Shown: piece after piece, positions 8,391-16,593 of the stretch | Numbering within the stretch: the first letter of the stretch is position 1 | How the letters are laid out: every line of letters starts with the position of its first letter | Assembly (NCBI GenBank): GCA_965261195.1 | Contig: CBDHDC010000002.1 | Coordinates: forward strand, 40,680 to 104,679 | Reading direction: 5' to 3' | DNA: 64,000 nt | Source of the DNA: Bin87 sp965261195 | GTDB taxonomy: Bacteria; Chloroflexota; Dehalococcoidia; Lucifugimonadales; UBA3495 | Made by a program: the position numbers and the translations under genes | Notes under the pieces: model-generated | Seen by the model: only the letters and a program-made list of their open reading frames with translations | The model's database searches: none | Told to the model about the DNA's origin: nothing

Positions 8391-9827
8391 TCATGAGGGT
8401 TGGAGTGGATCAAGGACTTCCGCGGGCCAGGTGAAGTGGTAGGCAAACGGCTCGCTTTCAAAGGTGAGGTTTTTTTGGTTCGCTTCCCGGACGGTGATGT
8501 GGTTCCAGATGGCCGTGGTGCCCGTGTCGTTGAAAAGCGGCTCTGTCGTGATGAGAAGGGTGCCGTCGGCGGCGTAAGAGGTATGGAAGTCGGGACCGCG
8601 TTCAAAAAAGTCGAAGGCCTGCACGTCGCCTTTGTCGCGGGCTTGGGTGGTGAGGGTCCGTTTGTCCAGGTGAGGTTGCGGCCGTTCATGGACGGCATCC
8701 AGGACGTAGACGTTCAGGTAGTGGAGCCAGGTGTTGAAGGCTTTGTCTTGCAGATAGTCGTAGTACGTGATGAAGGCGGTGGTCACGTCAGGGGTGGTGT
8801 CTTTGGTGTCAGGTTTTCGCTGCAGGTAATCCTCGATTGGAAAAACGGCTTGGGACTCGGGCAGGGTGTCGATCAGGCGGGCGAGTAGATGGCAAGGGTT
8901 CCGGGTGTCCTGGGCGATTCGCCGCAGGCCTTCCCGGTTTTGCGGCAGGTCGAGGTCGGCCTGGCGTGAGAGGTAGTTCTGGAAAAAAGGATCCATGGTC
9001 TTTTGGTGGTGCGTATTCTGCGGGTTGTCCAGGGTTTTCATCACGGGCAGGAAGTCCTTGGGCCAGGTGAAAACATGTACGCGGTGGATGTTTTGAAGGT
9101 GGTGACGCCGGAAACGTTTGGCGAGGCCGGGAACGTCGGCCAGCTGTTGGGTCGATATTTTCTCCCAGGTTTTCGGGTCGGTAATAGCGTCTGTTTCTGG
9201 ATCCTGGATGGTTTCGGAAAAGATGAATGCCGGCGGTTCCGCTTCGAGGACGACCCGCAGGATGATGTCTTCGTTTTCGACGCCAAGCGTGAAGTCGGGG
9301 CCGTTTTTGAGGACTTGCCTTGGGGACCGGTGTCCACCCAGCAGGAAGCGGACTTCAATCCAGCTGTCAGGGTCTGGGTCGTGCTTGGTGCCGAGCTGGT
9401 CCCCGGAAAGGTCCCACAGGGTCAGCGCTTCTTTGCGGTTGGCGGGGAGTTTGACGGTGCCGGTGTCGTCGAGGACGTAAGCGCGGATCAGGTAGTGAAC
9501 GGCGATGACCCAGAAGCTGATTTTTTCCAGTATCAGGAGGCTGTGGTAGATGTTGGCTGCCTGTGCCTGCTCGCAGGTGAGGTGCCGGACTCTGGGTTCG
9601 GTCAGCAACTTGCGAAGGGGAAAGAGCGGTTGTGTGTCGTCGGGTATGTCCAGGAGTGTATGAACGATATTCTGGAGCAGTCCGCTGATGGCCTCCTGCA
9701 TTCGGGCGAGGGTTTCGCGGTCCTTCGGGTATGGGGTTTCCAGGGGCTCAAGAAAGTCGTTCAGGGTTTCTTCGTCGAAGACGGTGGTAAAGAGCTCGTT
9801 GTCTGGTATTGCTTTGGATGTTGGCAT
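8391..9827 (-). CDS. Unknown two-repeat protein, tandem paralog 1
   Basis: A 478-residue soluble protein, paralogous along its full length to 6937-8373. It has the same internal duplication around a GPDF motif (LKNGPDFTLGV in the first copy, FERGPDFHTSY in the second). The repeat pattern of alternating strands with a WP-x-D/E-x-L ending suggests two copies of one domain packed side by side. Its stop lies 17 bases before the ATG of paralog 2, so the two are almost surely cotranscribed. The gene itself follows the integrase-proximal unknown gene at 9978-10985 and a leftover tail of a second copy of that gene. Function unknown. Because the whole cluster lies downstream of an integrase pair, it is probably cargo of that element. 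Confidence 0.65.
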   Translation of the reverse strand: MPTSKAIPDNELFTTVFDEETLNDFLEPLETPYPKDRETLARMQEAISGLLQNIVHTLLDIPDDTQPLFPLRKLLTEPRVRHLTCEQAQAANIYHSLLILEKISFWVIAVHYLIRAYVLDDTGTVKLPANRKEALTLWDLSGDQLGTKHDPDPDSWIEVRFLLGGHRSPRQVLKNGPDFTLGVENEDIILRVVLEAEPPAFIFSETIQDPETDAITDPKTWEKISTQQLADVPGLAKRFRRHHLQNIHRVHVFTWPKDFLPVMKTLDNPQNTHHQKTMDPFFQNYLSRQADLDLPQNREGLRRIAQDTRNPCHLLARLIDTLPESQAVFPIEDYLQRKPDTKDTTPDVTTAFITYYDYLQDKAFNTWLHYLNVYVLDAVHERPQPHLDKRTLTTQARDKGDVQAFDFFERGPDFHTSYAADGTLLITTEPLFNDTGTTAIWNHITVREANQKNLTFESEPFAYHFTWPAEVLDPLQPS

Positions 9828-9846
9828 GGCTGTCGGGTCTCCGCTT

Positions 9847-10010
9847 TCAGGTCATGTCAAGGAAGTCTTCGACCTCGCCCCATTCGATCGGGGGCATGGT
9901 GCCGGTGGTCAGAAGTTTCAGATTACGGCTGGTGCTGGGGGCGTCGCGGGTCATGACCGTCGAATAGGTCTTGTTGGTTACGGGGTGGTCCATGTCGGGA
10001 GTGAGCAGAT
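9847..10010 (-). pseudogene. Leftover 3' tail of a duplicated unknown gene
   Basis: This stretch encodes, in one frame, a peptide (LLTPDMDHPVTN to EVEDFLD) closely matching the last 55 residues of the neighbouring protein 9978-10985. It begins where that gene's own tail ends and is out of frame with it. The simplest reading is that two tandem copies once existed and recombined, leaving one full copy and the 3' end of the other. The tail is followed by the same leader sequence that precedes the next gene. Confidence 0.7.
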
Positions 10011-10985
10011 GGCAAGGAAGTCTTTGACGTTCTTCCATTCGGCCGGGGGCATGGCGCCAACGGCCAGAAGTTTCAGGTTGCGGCTCGTGCTGGGGGTATC
10101 ACGGGTCACGACCGTCAGATAGATCTCGTTGGTTACAGGGTGGACCATGTCCGGAGCGAGCAGGCCGCAAAAGAGCGCTGTGGCTTCCTTGTAGGTGAGA
10201 CCGAGGACCATGCCGGCGATATGTCTTGCTTGGTCGGGGTCGGTGTTGCTCAGGTGGTTTGTTACATGGTCCCCGAAACGGCTAAGGGTCCAGATGGCAA
10301 GGTTGCCGCCCCAGGAGCCATCGTTCATGACAAACGGCAAGCCTTGAGACGGGTCGAGAATGAGGGTCGAAAGGTGGCTGCGGAGGTCGCGGGGCGTCCA
10401 GAGCTCGTCGACGGCCTGGAAGTGGTTGTGGCTTGTGCTGGGGAGGTCTTTCACCATGTCTGCCAGTTCGAGCAGACGCTGGTTTCGAATGTTCAGGCTG
10501 ACGTGGTTCCAGGCTTCAACCGGGCTTTGGCCGTCGGCGCAGGCTCTGAGAACGGACGCGGTGTGCTGCGGCGTTATGGCGTCGAAGCGTCCGAGAAGGC
10601 AGGCCGGGTTGAGAATCGGCGACAGGCTGGTGAGCAGGACGGTTCCGGCAGGTGGTTCAGGGAGGCCCAGAGCTTCAGCGGCGATCTTTGCGATGGCTTC
10701 CTGCGAAAGCGGCAGGGGGATGTCTTGTTCGCGGGCGGCAGTCAAGGCGGCCCAGGCTTCGAGATTGCCGCAGGTGTCGCCTTCCCAGGGAATCCAGGAA
10801 GGTTCGAAGTCGTTGTCGCGGACGTCGCCGGTCATGAAGAAGTGGTCGAGGTGGTCAAGGACTGGCTCAACGTCGGTGTGGTCGTGCTGGTTAAAAGCAT
10901 TGTAGTAGCTGGCTTCGTGGTTGAGCTGGTAAGGCGGCAGGCCGTCCAGGATATTGGCCAGGCGGTTCAGGAAGGGGTTGTTCAT
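9978..10985 (-). CDS. Unknown protein, integrase-linked
   Basis: 335 residues from ATG 10985, with AAAGGAG nine bases upstream. The product is acidic and helix-rich; noticeable stretches are WIPWEGDTCGNLEAWAALT and FVMNDGSWGGNLAIWTLSRFGDH, which share a W-x-G-x-x-x-G-N-L-x-x-W pattern and suggest an internal two-domain repeat. Its last dozen residues (after DFLA) come from the start of the adjacent duplicated tail read in a different frame, so the native C-terminus was probably altered by that recombination. No known family is recognised. The gene follows the integrase at 11018-11941 by 32 bases and is likely in its operon. Confidence 0.6.
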   Translation of the reverse strand: MNNPFLNRLANILDGLPPYQLNHEASYYNAFNQHDHTDVEPVLDHLDHFFMTGDVRDNDFEPSWIPWEGDTCGNLEAWAALTAAREQDIPLPLSQEAIAKIAAEALGLPEPPAGTVLLTSLSPILNPACLLGRFDAITPQHTASVLRACADGQSPVEAWNHVSLNIRNQRLLELADMVKDLPSTSHNHFQAVDELWTPRDLRSHLSTLILDPSQGLPFVMNDGSWGGNLAIWTLSRFGDHVTNHLSNTDPDQARHIAGMVLGLTYKEATALFCGLLAPDMVHPVTNEIYLTVVTRDTPSTSRNLKLLAVGAMPPAEWKNVKDFLAICSLPTWTTP

Positions 10986-11017
10986 CTGAATAGCTCCTTT
11001 GGGGTTTGGGTTCAGGT

Positions 11018-11941
11018 TTATTTTCCGAGATAGACGTAAGTAATCCGTAGGCGTCCATGCCCCATTTCCTCGCTGATCTTCAGGCGCGCCTGGACGTCGA
11101 TCTTGTGGTTTTCTTTGGAAAGGTCGTCTTGGGGTAGTCCGCCTCTTGCGGGACAGTGCCAGCCTTCTCCTTTGGGATCGAGTTGTCGGGTGAGGGTTCT
11201 GTAACGTCGCTGGGCATAAGCGTGGCGCAGGCCGTGCATATTTGAGAGCCCGGCGCGGCGGCTCTGTGTCTTGAGAACGTTGCGTTGCTGGTGAAAATCC
11301 TTGTCTTCCGGTATCAAAGCTCTGCCTGGTGGAACCAGGGCTTTTGCTTCGTCCAGGGCCTGTCGTTGGCCGGGGGTGGTCAGGAGTACGTCGCGGGGCT
11401 TGCCACCCTTCGCCCAGCTATCTTGCAGGTGGATGCGGTCGCCGCGGTCGGCTTCGTGCGGTCGGATCATGATGGCCTCTTTCTGCCGCAGGCCGAACTC
11501 GCGTTGCAAGATGAGGCTCGCATGCGTCAGGGGGTCGCGGACCTTGCCCAGGGATCCCTGGTCGAGACTGCGGGCCTTGTCGGTGTAGTTGGGTTTTTCC
11601 CTGGGTGGAAGCATGCCGTACTCGTCGTTGGTGCGCTTGACGATGTTGGGCTTGCCGATTTCGGCGGCGAACCAGCGCAGGGTGGACAAGCGGTTGTCAA
11701 TGGTGCGGCGTGAGATGCCGTTGTCAGCCCACATTTGCAGGGCATGCTCGATGTGTTTGGGCCGGGTGTTCTCCGGCTTGGGGTTGTAGCCGCCGTCGTA
11801 AAGGGTCTGCACGAAGATGCGCAGGTAGCTCTCGCGTGCTTGGCGGGTTGCGTAGGAGCCGCTCGGGGCTTTTTCCTGGTGGACGTAGTCCAGCCACTTG
11901 CGCAGTTTGTTGTTGCTCAGGGGTTTGGGGTTGTTTTGCAT
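11018..11941 (-). CDS. Tyrosine recombinase (integrase)
   Basis: A 307-residue phage/ICE-type integrase that would cut and rejoin DNA at att sites. The N-terminal core-binding domain spans about residues 1-105. The catalytic domain shows the active-site set in order: Arg in REFGLRQKEA, Lys in AKGGKPRDV, His-x-x-Arg in HGLRHAYA, and the second His with the Tyr nucleophile in MGHGRLRITYVYLG near the C-terminus. The length is normal for the family. Its ATG follows the stop of the 11944-12267 gene by two bases, so translation is coupled to a protein that looks like a lone core-binding domain. A C-terminally deleted relative lies at 297-731. Confidence 0.85.
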   Translation of the reverse strand: MQNNPKPLSNNKLRKWLDYVHQEKAPSGSYATRQARESYLRIFVQTLYDGGYNPKPENTRPKHIEHALQMWADNGISRRTIDNRLSTLRWFAAEIGKPNIVKRTNDEYGMLPPREKPNYTDKARSLDQGSLGKVRDPLTHASLILQREFGLRQKEAIMIRPHEADRGDRIHLQDSWAKGGKPRDVLLTTPGQRQALDEAKALVPPGRALIPEDKDFHQQRNVLKTQSRRAGLSNMHGLRHAYAQRRYRTLTRQLDPKGEGWHCPARGGLPQDDLSKENHKIDVQARLKISEEMGHGRLRITYVYLGK

Positions 11942-11943
11942 GG

Positions 11944-12267
11944 TCAGGGAACCAGCTGTCGGTCGTAGATGCGGCCGATCCAGCGAATGGCGGAGAGCCG
12001 GTCGTTAATGGTTTTTTGTTTGACTTTGAGCTGCCAGAGGGTTTTCAAGAAAGCGGTATGGTCGGGGGTGAACTCGTCCGGTCGAATGACCATGCCGGCT
12101 TTGGCCAGGGTTCGGGCGATAAGAAGAACGTGTCGGCGGCGGATTTTCCGCGTTGAGGGCTTGTTGGACCGGTGACGGTCAAGAAGGTCTTCCCAGCTCT
12201 TGTCAATATGTAAGCCATGTCGTTTTTGAATCCGGGCGATTTTCTTGCGGGCGCTGCGGGTTGGCAT
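11944..12267 (-). CDS. Stand-alone integrase core-binding-domain protein
   Basis: 107 residues. The second half (LIARTLAKAGMVIRPDEF to TINDRLSAIRWIGRIY) aligns well with the SAM-like core-binding domain of the integrase encoded directly downstream (IFVQTLYDGGYNPKPEN to TIDNRLSTLRWFAAEIG), but no catalytic domain follows. The stop and the integrase ATG are two bases apart. This looks like a small DNA-binding partner: it could compete with or assist the integrase, as an excisionase-like or inhibitory factor. That role is inference. A decayed fragment is less likely, because the stop, spacing and start are in good order. Confidence 0.6.
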   Translation of the reverse strand: MPTRSARKKIARIQKRHGLHIDKSWEDLLDRHRSNKPSTRKIRRRHVLLIARTLAKAGMVIRPDEFTPDHTAFLKTLWQLKVKQKTINDRLSAIRWIGRIYDRQLVP

Positions 12268-12592
12268 GGTCAGGGTGTCCTGATTGGGTTGGGGTAAGGG
12301 AATTTGTTGAAAGGGGGATTTTGAGCCGTTTTTGCAGGGGGTGCAAGGAATTCCTGGACTTGATGAGATACTTTCGGGATGGTTTATGCCTTGTGGCGAA
12401 GAGGGCGGTCTTGCTGCAGGGTTGATGGTGAGCAGGGATCAAGATGCTCAAGGTTGAATAAGGGTTGGAACAAGGCGGACAAGGATTGGACAAGGACAGA
12501 TTGCCTTTTCGGGAACGATTACGGTATAACGAAACAGGTATGCGGCAAGGGGTCCAGTTCGTTCAGGAAAAGACTTGTTGGGGAGGATTCAG
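12268..12592. other. Divergent intergenic region, candidate oriT/promoter zone
   Basis: 325 bp between the leftward integrase operon and the rightward TraK-like operon. It contains an AAGG-rich repeat run (about 12448-12498, with GGACAAGG repeated) and a likely promoter at 12501-12530. In IncP-type plasmids oriT lies beside traK, so this is the best place to look for one; no nick-site consensus was identified with certainty. Confidence 0.35.
12501..12530 (+). promoter_or_regulatory. Candidate promoter of the TraK-like operon
   Basis: TTGCCT (12501-12506) and TATAAC (12525-12530) are spaced by 18 bases, close to a sigma70 promoter, about 60 bases upstream of the GTG start at 12593. Confidence 0.4.
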
Positions 12593-12982
12593 GTGGTAGC
12601 GAAAAACTCGGAAACGGCGCCGAAAGGCAAGGTCAACATCCTGGATCGGTTGCAGGCGCGAGGAAGGATTCCCGGAACTCGAGGTGGCACGAAGCTTTCG
12701 AAGTTCATGGCCAGGGAAGAAGAAATCCGTGAGGCGCTGGCAGCCGGGTATTCGATAAAGGACGTGTATGACTGTTTGCAGGACGAAGGCGTCATTGACC
12801 TGTCGTATTCGCTTTTCAGCGAGTATGTGCGGACGAAGTTGCAGATGCGTCAGCGGCAGGGATTTGAGCGCGTCAAGGTGATTGCGGAAGGAGAAACGGT
12901 AGTCCAGGAACCTCAGCTGACCGAAGAGGAGAAAAAGCGGAACATGATGGTTCACGGCAATCCGGAAGGCCGGCCGGCGTAA
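12593..12982 (+). CDS. TraK-like oriT-binding protein
   Basis: A 129-residue basic protein. The segment EEIREALAAGYSIKDVYDCLQDEG followed by SYSLFSEYVR matches the shape of the TraK family of IncP-type conjugation systems, whose members bind and bend oriT DNA beside the nick site. The N-terminal 30 residues are basic and flexible, and the C-terminal tail is charged. The GTG start at 12593 is chosen because GGGAGG lies six bases upstream; an in-frame TTG at 12575 has no such site. It is the first gene of a plus-strand run of small membrane proteins. A full set of conjugation genes is not seen nearby, so the element may be mobilised by other plasmids. Confidence 0.6.
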   Translation: MVAKNSETAPKGKVNILDRLQARGRIPGTRGGTKLSKFMAREEEIREALAAGYSIKDVYDCLQDEGVIDLSYSLFSEYVRTKLQMRQRQGFERVKVIAEGETVVQEPQLTEEEKKRNMMVHGNPEGRPA

Positions 12983-13010
12983 TGAGGCGGTGAAGCAAGG
13001 AGCTGAAACC

Positions 13011-13364
13011 ATGTATCGGGAGCACATGAGCAAGGCAGGCATGGTGGTGGTGCAGATTCACGATCGTCTTTGGTCCTGGCAGGGAGACCGGTTGTACAGA
13101 CTGCTTGTTGCCGGCTTGCTGGGAACTCTGGTGTTGTCGGCGGTCTTGTTGTGGACCGGGTTCAGGTCCCCGGACGACCGTTGGGAGACAGTGGCTGGCA
13201 GTCGGGCGGCCGTGGCGATCGAAAGCTTCAAGCTGCGCCGGTTGACTTATCGGTTGCCGCCGGAGTGCGCGATTGTGGTGTTGTTTGACAGCCCGGGAGC
13301 GGTCGGTCGGTGCTTGTCGGAAATCAGCGGTGATGCTGAAAAGGAGGAGCCATCGGTCAGGTGA
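13011..13364 (+). CDS. Small single-pass membrane protein
   Basis: 117 residues from ATG 13011 (AGGAG eight bases upstream; a GTG at 12990 is less well placed). One clear transmembrane helix (LYRLLVAGLLGTLVLSAVLL) near residues 28-48, then a soluble domain ending with an acidic tail. No family recognised. It lies 28 bases after the TraK-like gene and 22 before the next membrane gene, so it belongs to the same operon. Confidence 0.55.
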   Translation: MYREHMSKAGMVVVQIHDRLWSWQGDRLYRLLVAGLLGTLVLSAVLLWTGFRSPDDRWETVAGSRAAVAIESFKLRRLTYRLPPECAIVVLFDSPGAVGRCLSEISGDAEKEEPSVR

Positions 13365-13386
13365 ATGAGGCAAGGGGAGGGTTGTC

Positions 13387-13878
13387 ATGAGCTCCGAAGC
13401 AGTCATGTGCGAATGGGTCGGGACAGTTCTTGGACTGGGAGCGGGGTCCTTGATCGTCGGCGGCGTGATGTATGGCGCCTGCCGATTGATGGGCAAGAAG
13501 ATGTGGGTGGTCGGTCCGAAGGGTTTGGGCGAGATTGTCGAGGTGAACGTGCTTGAGTGGCCGCTGGCGCCGGCCTGGCTTGTTGGTGTGGTGCTGGGGA
13601 TGCTGTCCTATGCGGCGTTTTACGGGTTGGGGCTTCCTGTTCTGGCGCCGAGTGTGTGGATCGGTGGCTTGTTGGGAATTGGCGGCTATGGGGCGGCGAA
13701 GATGCTGTCGGAAAACTGGGTGCATTACGAGACGTCGCCGTCCGACGAGGTGCTGGTAGCGGTTGGCATGCAGCGAGACAGTTTTGACGAGCTGGTGAGC
13801 CAGTGGCGTGAGCAGGCTGGGAAAGCGCCCAGGCGTGGTTGCTTGTGTCGCGCGCCGGGTGCGCGGTGGGCAGCGTAG
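13387..13878 (+). CDS. Multi-pass membrane protein
   Basis: 163 residues with three hydrophobic helices: about residues 10-32, 60-82 and 85-104, followed by a soluble C-terminus with a short amphipathic helix. GGGGAGGG precedes the ATG. Glycine-rich helices and position after traK suggest a membrane component of a transfer or maintenance module, but no family is recognised. The last 20 residues (rich in Arg, Cys, Ala) look less typical and may follow a frameshift. Confidence 0.55.
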   Translation: MSSEAVMCEWVGTVLGLGAGSLIVGGVMYGACRLMGKKMWVVGPKGLGEIVEVNVLEWPLAPAWLVGVVLGMLSYAAFYGLGLPVLAPSVWIGGLLGIGGYGAAKMLSENWVHYETSPSDEVLVAVGMQRDSFDELVSQWREQAGKAPRRGCLCRAPGARWAA

Positions 13879-13900
13879 GCCAGGGGGAGGGCTTCAGAGC

Positions 13901-14386
13901 ATGGAGATCGAGTCGGTCGGGCCGTCGGCATGGGTCATGGCGGGTCTGGTTGTTGGCATGGCGATAGCCGGGCTTCTGGTCGTGGTTCTGAGCTGGCGGT
14001 TCTTGAAGTCGGCGGCGATGTTGGTCATTGCTCTGGGGATGCTTGGCGGGCTGGGGGTGGTCATGTACGCCGTCGTTCTGGAAGAGCCGGTCGATATCGA
14101 GGGCTGGCGAGGGAAGCTGGAATCCGGCATCGAGCGCCTGAAGGAGGTGGTTCTGGAAATCCGGGAGTCGGACGGCGAGGCTGGCGAGCGGGAGTTTTCT
14201 GGCCCCAGGATGCCGTCAGGAAATTTTGTTGCCAAGCGAGTGTCAAGACTGGGGGGGAGTCCTGAAAAAAGGGTAAAGGAGAGCTGGAATGGAAGACAGG
14301 GACCTGGACAAGTTGTCCGAGAACGTCATGGCGCTTTTGCGCGAGATGTCGCAGCGGCAAACGATGATGTTTCACTTGCTGCGTGA
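13901..14386 (+). CDS. Two-helix membrane protein
   Basis: Starts at ATG 13901 with GGGGGAGGG upstream. Two transmembrane helices (about residues 10-32 and 37-60), then a charged helical region (ESGIERLKEVVLEIRESDGE). The frame overlaps the next gene by 98 bases. A G-tract at about 14250-14256 sits just before a neighbouring-frame stop, so the native end may be near 14264 and the tail spurious. No family recognised. Confidence 0.5.
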   Translation: MEIESVGPSAWVMAGLVVGMAIAGLLVVVLSWRFLKSAAMLVIALGMLGGLGVVMYAVVLEEPVDIEGWRGKLESGIERLKEVVLEIRESDGEAGEREFSGPRMPSGNFVAKRVSRLGGSPEKRVKESWNGRQGPGQVVRERHGAFARDVAAANDDVSLAA

Positions 14387-14738
14387 GATATACGAGGAAT
14401 CGAGGTTGCCGATCAAGCTGGTGCGGGAGGTGGAGGAAGACGTGTATCTGTCGCGGCGCAATCCTCGGGACCGGGGGGTTTCGGGCAGAGACGAGGACGA
14501 CAGGGAAGGGGATGATCCGATGGCACAGCTCGAAGGCATGGGCAACCCGGACGCCATCCCGGTGGTTCCCGAGGGCATGCAGGTGACCTGTATTCGTTGC
14601 AGTTACCAGTGGCGGCCAAGAATTCCGCAGCCGTCGCTGTGCGCCAAGTGCAACGCCCCATGGTGGTACGCGCCGCGTTGGCGCTGGCATATGAAGGACA
14701 AGAAAAAAGGGAAGAAGCGCGTTACCGGGATTGAATAA
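14289..14738 (+). CDS. Zinc-ribbon protein
   Basis: 149 residues. The N-terminal half is a helical segment (MALLREMSQRQTMMFHLLREIYEES), the middle is acidic and disordered, and the C-terminal part holds a CxxC-x13-CxxC zinc ribbon (Cys 101, 104, 118, 121) with aromatic residues around it, ending in a Lys-rich tail. Such ribbons usually bind nucleic acid or mediate protein contacts. AAAGGAGAG precedes the ATG. It is the last gene of the TraK-like operon, ahead of a hairpin at 14806-14834. Confidence 0.6.
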   Translation: MEDRDLDKLSENVMALLREMSQRQTMMFHLLREIYEESRLPIKLVREVEEDVYLSRRNPRDRGVSGRDEDDREGDDPMAQLEGMGNPDAIPVVPEGMQVTCIRCSYQWRPRIPQPSLCAKCNAPWWYAPRWRWHMKDKKKGKKRVTGIE

Positions 14739-14805
14739 CGGGAAAGCGTGATATACTCCGGATTGCTTTGCCAAGGTAATTTCGAGTCGGGCGATAAACG
14801 AGAAA

Positions 14806-14834
14806 GGCCGGACGGCTTCATGCGCCGTCCGGCC
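14806..14834. terminator. Perfect 11-bp hairpin after zinc-ribbon gene
   Basis: GGCCGGACGGC (14806-14816) and GCCGTCCGGCC (14824-14834) are exact complements with a seven-base loop. There is no T-run, so it may end transcription in a rho-assisted manner or protect the mRNA end. It lies between the TraK-like operon and the replication gene. Confidence 0.5.
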
Positions 14835-14880
14835 CGCGTGCTCGACTTCTTACCAGCTCTTGCAACTGGAGTCGATGCGA

Positions 14881-16593
14881 ATGGTAGCACAGCCCCAACT
14901 GTTGTTCAACGATAACTCCTCTGCTTCAACACTCCCCACGATTGATTCCAGAATATCTCCTCAGTTCCTTTCTCAGCCTATCTTGTTTCAGGAGCCTGCC
15001 AGTCCGGTTGTCTTGCGTCTGGCGGCGTCAAATCTTTTTGAGAGTCCCAGGCCTGAACCGGACCCTGTTGTAGGGCGGTTGGAGGCTGATGTCGTCAAGT
15101 TGCCGGTGGGTACCCATTTTTGTCTGGTCTTTGAGTGCGGACCGGGCCCGGGTGGCTACCGTGCATTGGGGTCTGGTGTGATGGTCAAGGCTGCGACCTG
15201 GTTTCTGAGGACGGGTACGGAAGGGAAAACGCAGGTGGTATATGTCTTGCGGGACCGACGATTGTCGCAGGGGACTCAGAACGGCATGGCGCTGAAGCGA
15301 TTGCTGGCGTGGTACGGGGCTTGCCTGGAAGCTGAAGACAGCTATCTGGGCTGGGTGCGGCCGTTGGCGTTCAGGAACTTGTTGCCAATGCAGGTACAGT
15401 CAGGCCGTCAGGATGGTTACCGGTTTCTGGAGCTTTGTTCGGGGGTGCGAAAGGATCTTTCGGATTTGGAGCACCAGCGGTTCGCGGTGCTGGCCCGGTT
15501 TTTGTACGACCGCGGGGCGCACTTTGTACTGACGAACGGGGAGAAGCTTCCGGTCGGTGAAAGTGAGGGTGTGAAGGGGAAGGGCTGGCTCGAGCGGCGT
15601 CCGGCGCTGAGTGAGGTCCTGCGGCACCGGGAAGAAGGTGGTCTGTTGGGACTGGTTCCGTGGTCGGTGGGACTGTCGGTACTCGATGTGGACGAAGGTT
15701 CGCCGGGTGAGTTGATGTCGGTCTTTCCGCCAGCTCTGATGCTGAAGTCGAGAACGTTGAGGCGTTACCACGTCTATTACCGGGATGTGCGGCGACGGGG
15801 CAACGGCAACTGGGCGGGTTACAAGGCCGCTGGTCAGGTGCGGAGCGGTTCTGGCTTCGTGGTCTTGTGGCAGGGTCTGGGGGCACTGGCCGGGATGTTG
15901 GCTGCTGGTGCGGGCGGCGTTCTGTTTCCGGAGTCCTCGGTGGTTTTGACGGTAGACAGGAGCAAGCGTTTCGGGCTGGCGTGGGAGCCTGCTATTACAG
16001 GGGGGTTGGCGCCTTGGGAAATGAGTCGGAGCACGGCCAACGGGGTGCTGTTCGAACAGTTGAGGCTGTGGGCTTACAGAGAGCGTCACAAGCCGCCGTT
16101 CCTGGACCTGTGGCTTGAGCGGGTGGCGGCGAAGGCACGGGAGCTGGCGGTAGACGCCGGGTTTCTGGGGTTGCTCAGTCCGCAAGACGTGATGGGTATT
16201 GCCAGTAGCGTGGGGTCATGGGTGTGGGCCGAACACAGGGGGCAATCGGGAGAGGGCCGACGTCAGACCAACTCGGTGCAGCAGCGGAAGCGGGCGCTGG
16301 TCAGGTGGTATGGGTGTGAGGAGGCATCTGTGGTGGAGAACTTTGATATCCGTGATTACGAGATCGGCCGGCAAGCCGTCAAAGACGGTCTGACGACGGC
16401 GCAGTTGGTCAAGGAGTACGGGTTACGGGAAAGGCAGATACGGCGGTTGGTCAAGCGATTTCGGGCCAGTCTGGAACCTGGGGGGCCGCAGTTGGTGGCT
16501 CCCTGGTGGACGAGGCCGGATCCGTTGGGGCCGGCAGGTGAGCTCTCGGTTTTTGACGAATTGCCCAAGCACAAGATGTTCAATGAGTTATGA
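14881..16593 (+). CDS. Primase-polymerase type replication protein
   Basis: About 570 residues. The central part shows features of an archaeo-eukaryotic primase-polymerase domain: a hydrophobic strand with DxD (SVLDVDEG, about residue 269), a strand with His (RRYHVYYR, about 297) and a following hydrophobic strand (GFVVLW). Next comes a segment like the PriCT region of ColE2-type Rep proteins (NGVLFEQLRLWAYRE). A helix-turn-helix-like stretch lies near the C-terminus (TTAQLVKEYGLRERQIRRLVKRF). The role would be to prime and start plasmid replication. ATG 14881 is preferred, with GGAG eight bases upstream; TTG 14860 is the longest option. A low-GC region with a 12-bp palindrome follows and could be the origin. 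Confidence 0.6.
   Translation: MVAQPQLLFNDNSSASTLPTIDSRISPQFLSQPILFQEPASPVVLRLAASNLFESPRPEPDPVVGRLEADVVKLPVGTHFCLVFECGPGPGGYRALGSGVMVKAATWFLRTGTEGKTQVVYVLRDRRLSQGTQNGMALKRLLAWYGACLEAEDSYLGWVRPLAFRNLLPMQVQSGRQDGYRFLELCSGVRKDLSDLEHQRFAVLARFLYDRGAHFVLTNGEKLPVGESEGVKGKGWLERRPALSEVLRHREEGGLLGLVPWSVGLSVLDVDEGSPGELMSVFPPALMLKSRTLRRYHVYYRDVRRRGNGNWAGYKAAGQVRSGSGFVVLWQGLGALAGMLAAGAGGVLFPESSVVLTVDRSKRFGLAWEPAITGGLAPWEMSRSTANGVLFEQLRLWAYRERHKPPFLDLWLERVAAKARELAVDAGFLGLLSPQDVMGIASSVGSWVWAEHRGQSGEGRRQTNSVQQRKRALVRWYGCEEASVVENFDIRDYEIGRQAVKDGLTTAQLVKEYGLRERQIRRLVKRFRASLEPGGPQLVAPWWTRPDPLGPAGELSVFDELPKHKMFNEL

Noticed and set aside
7033..11033. Several long plus-strand frames (7033-7986, 9003-9956, 10140-11033)
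   Set aside because: They mirror the minus-strand paralog genes, are Gly/Val-rich and lack start signals. The minus strand shows conserved paralogy at the protein level.
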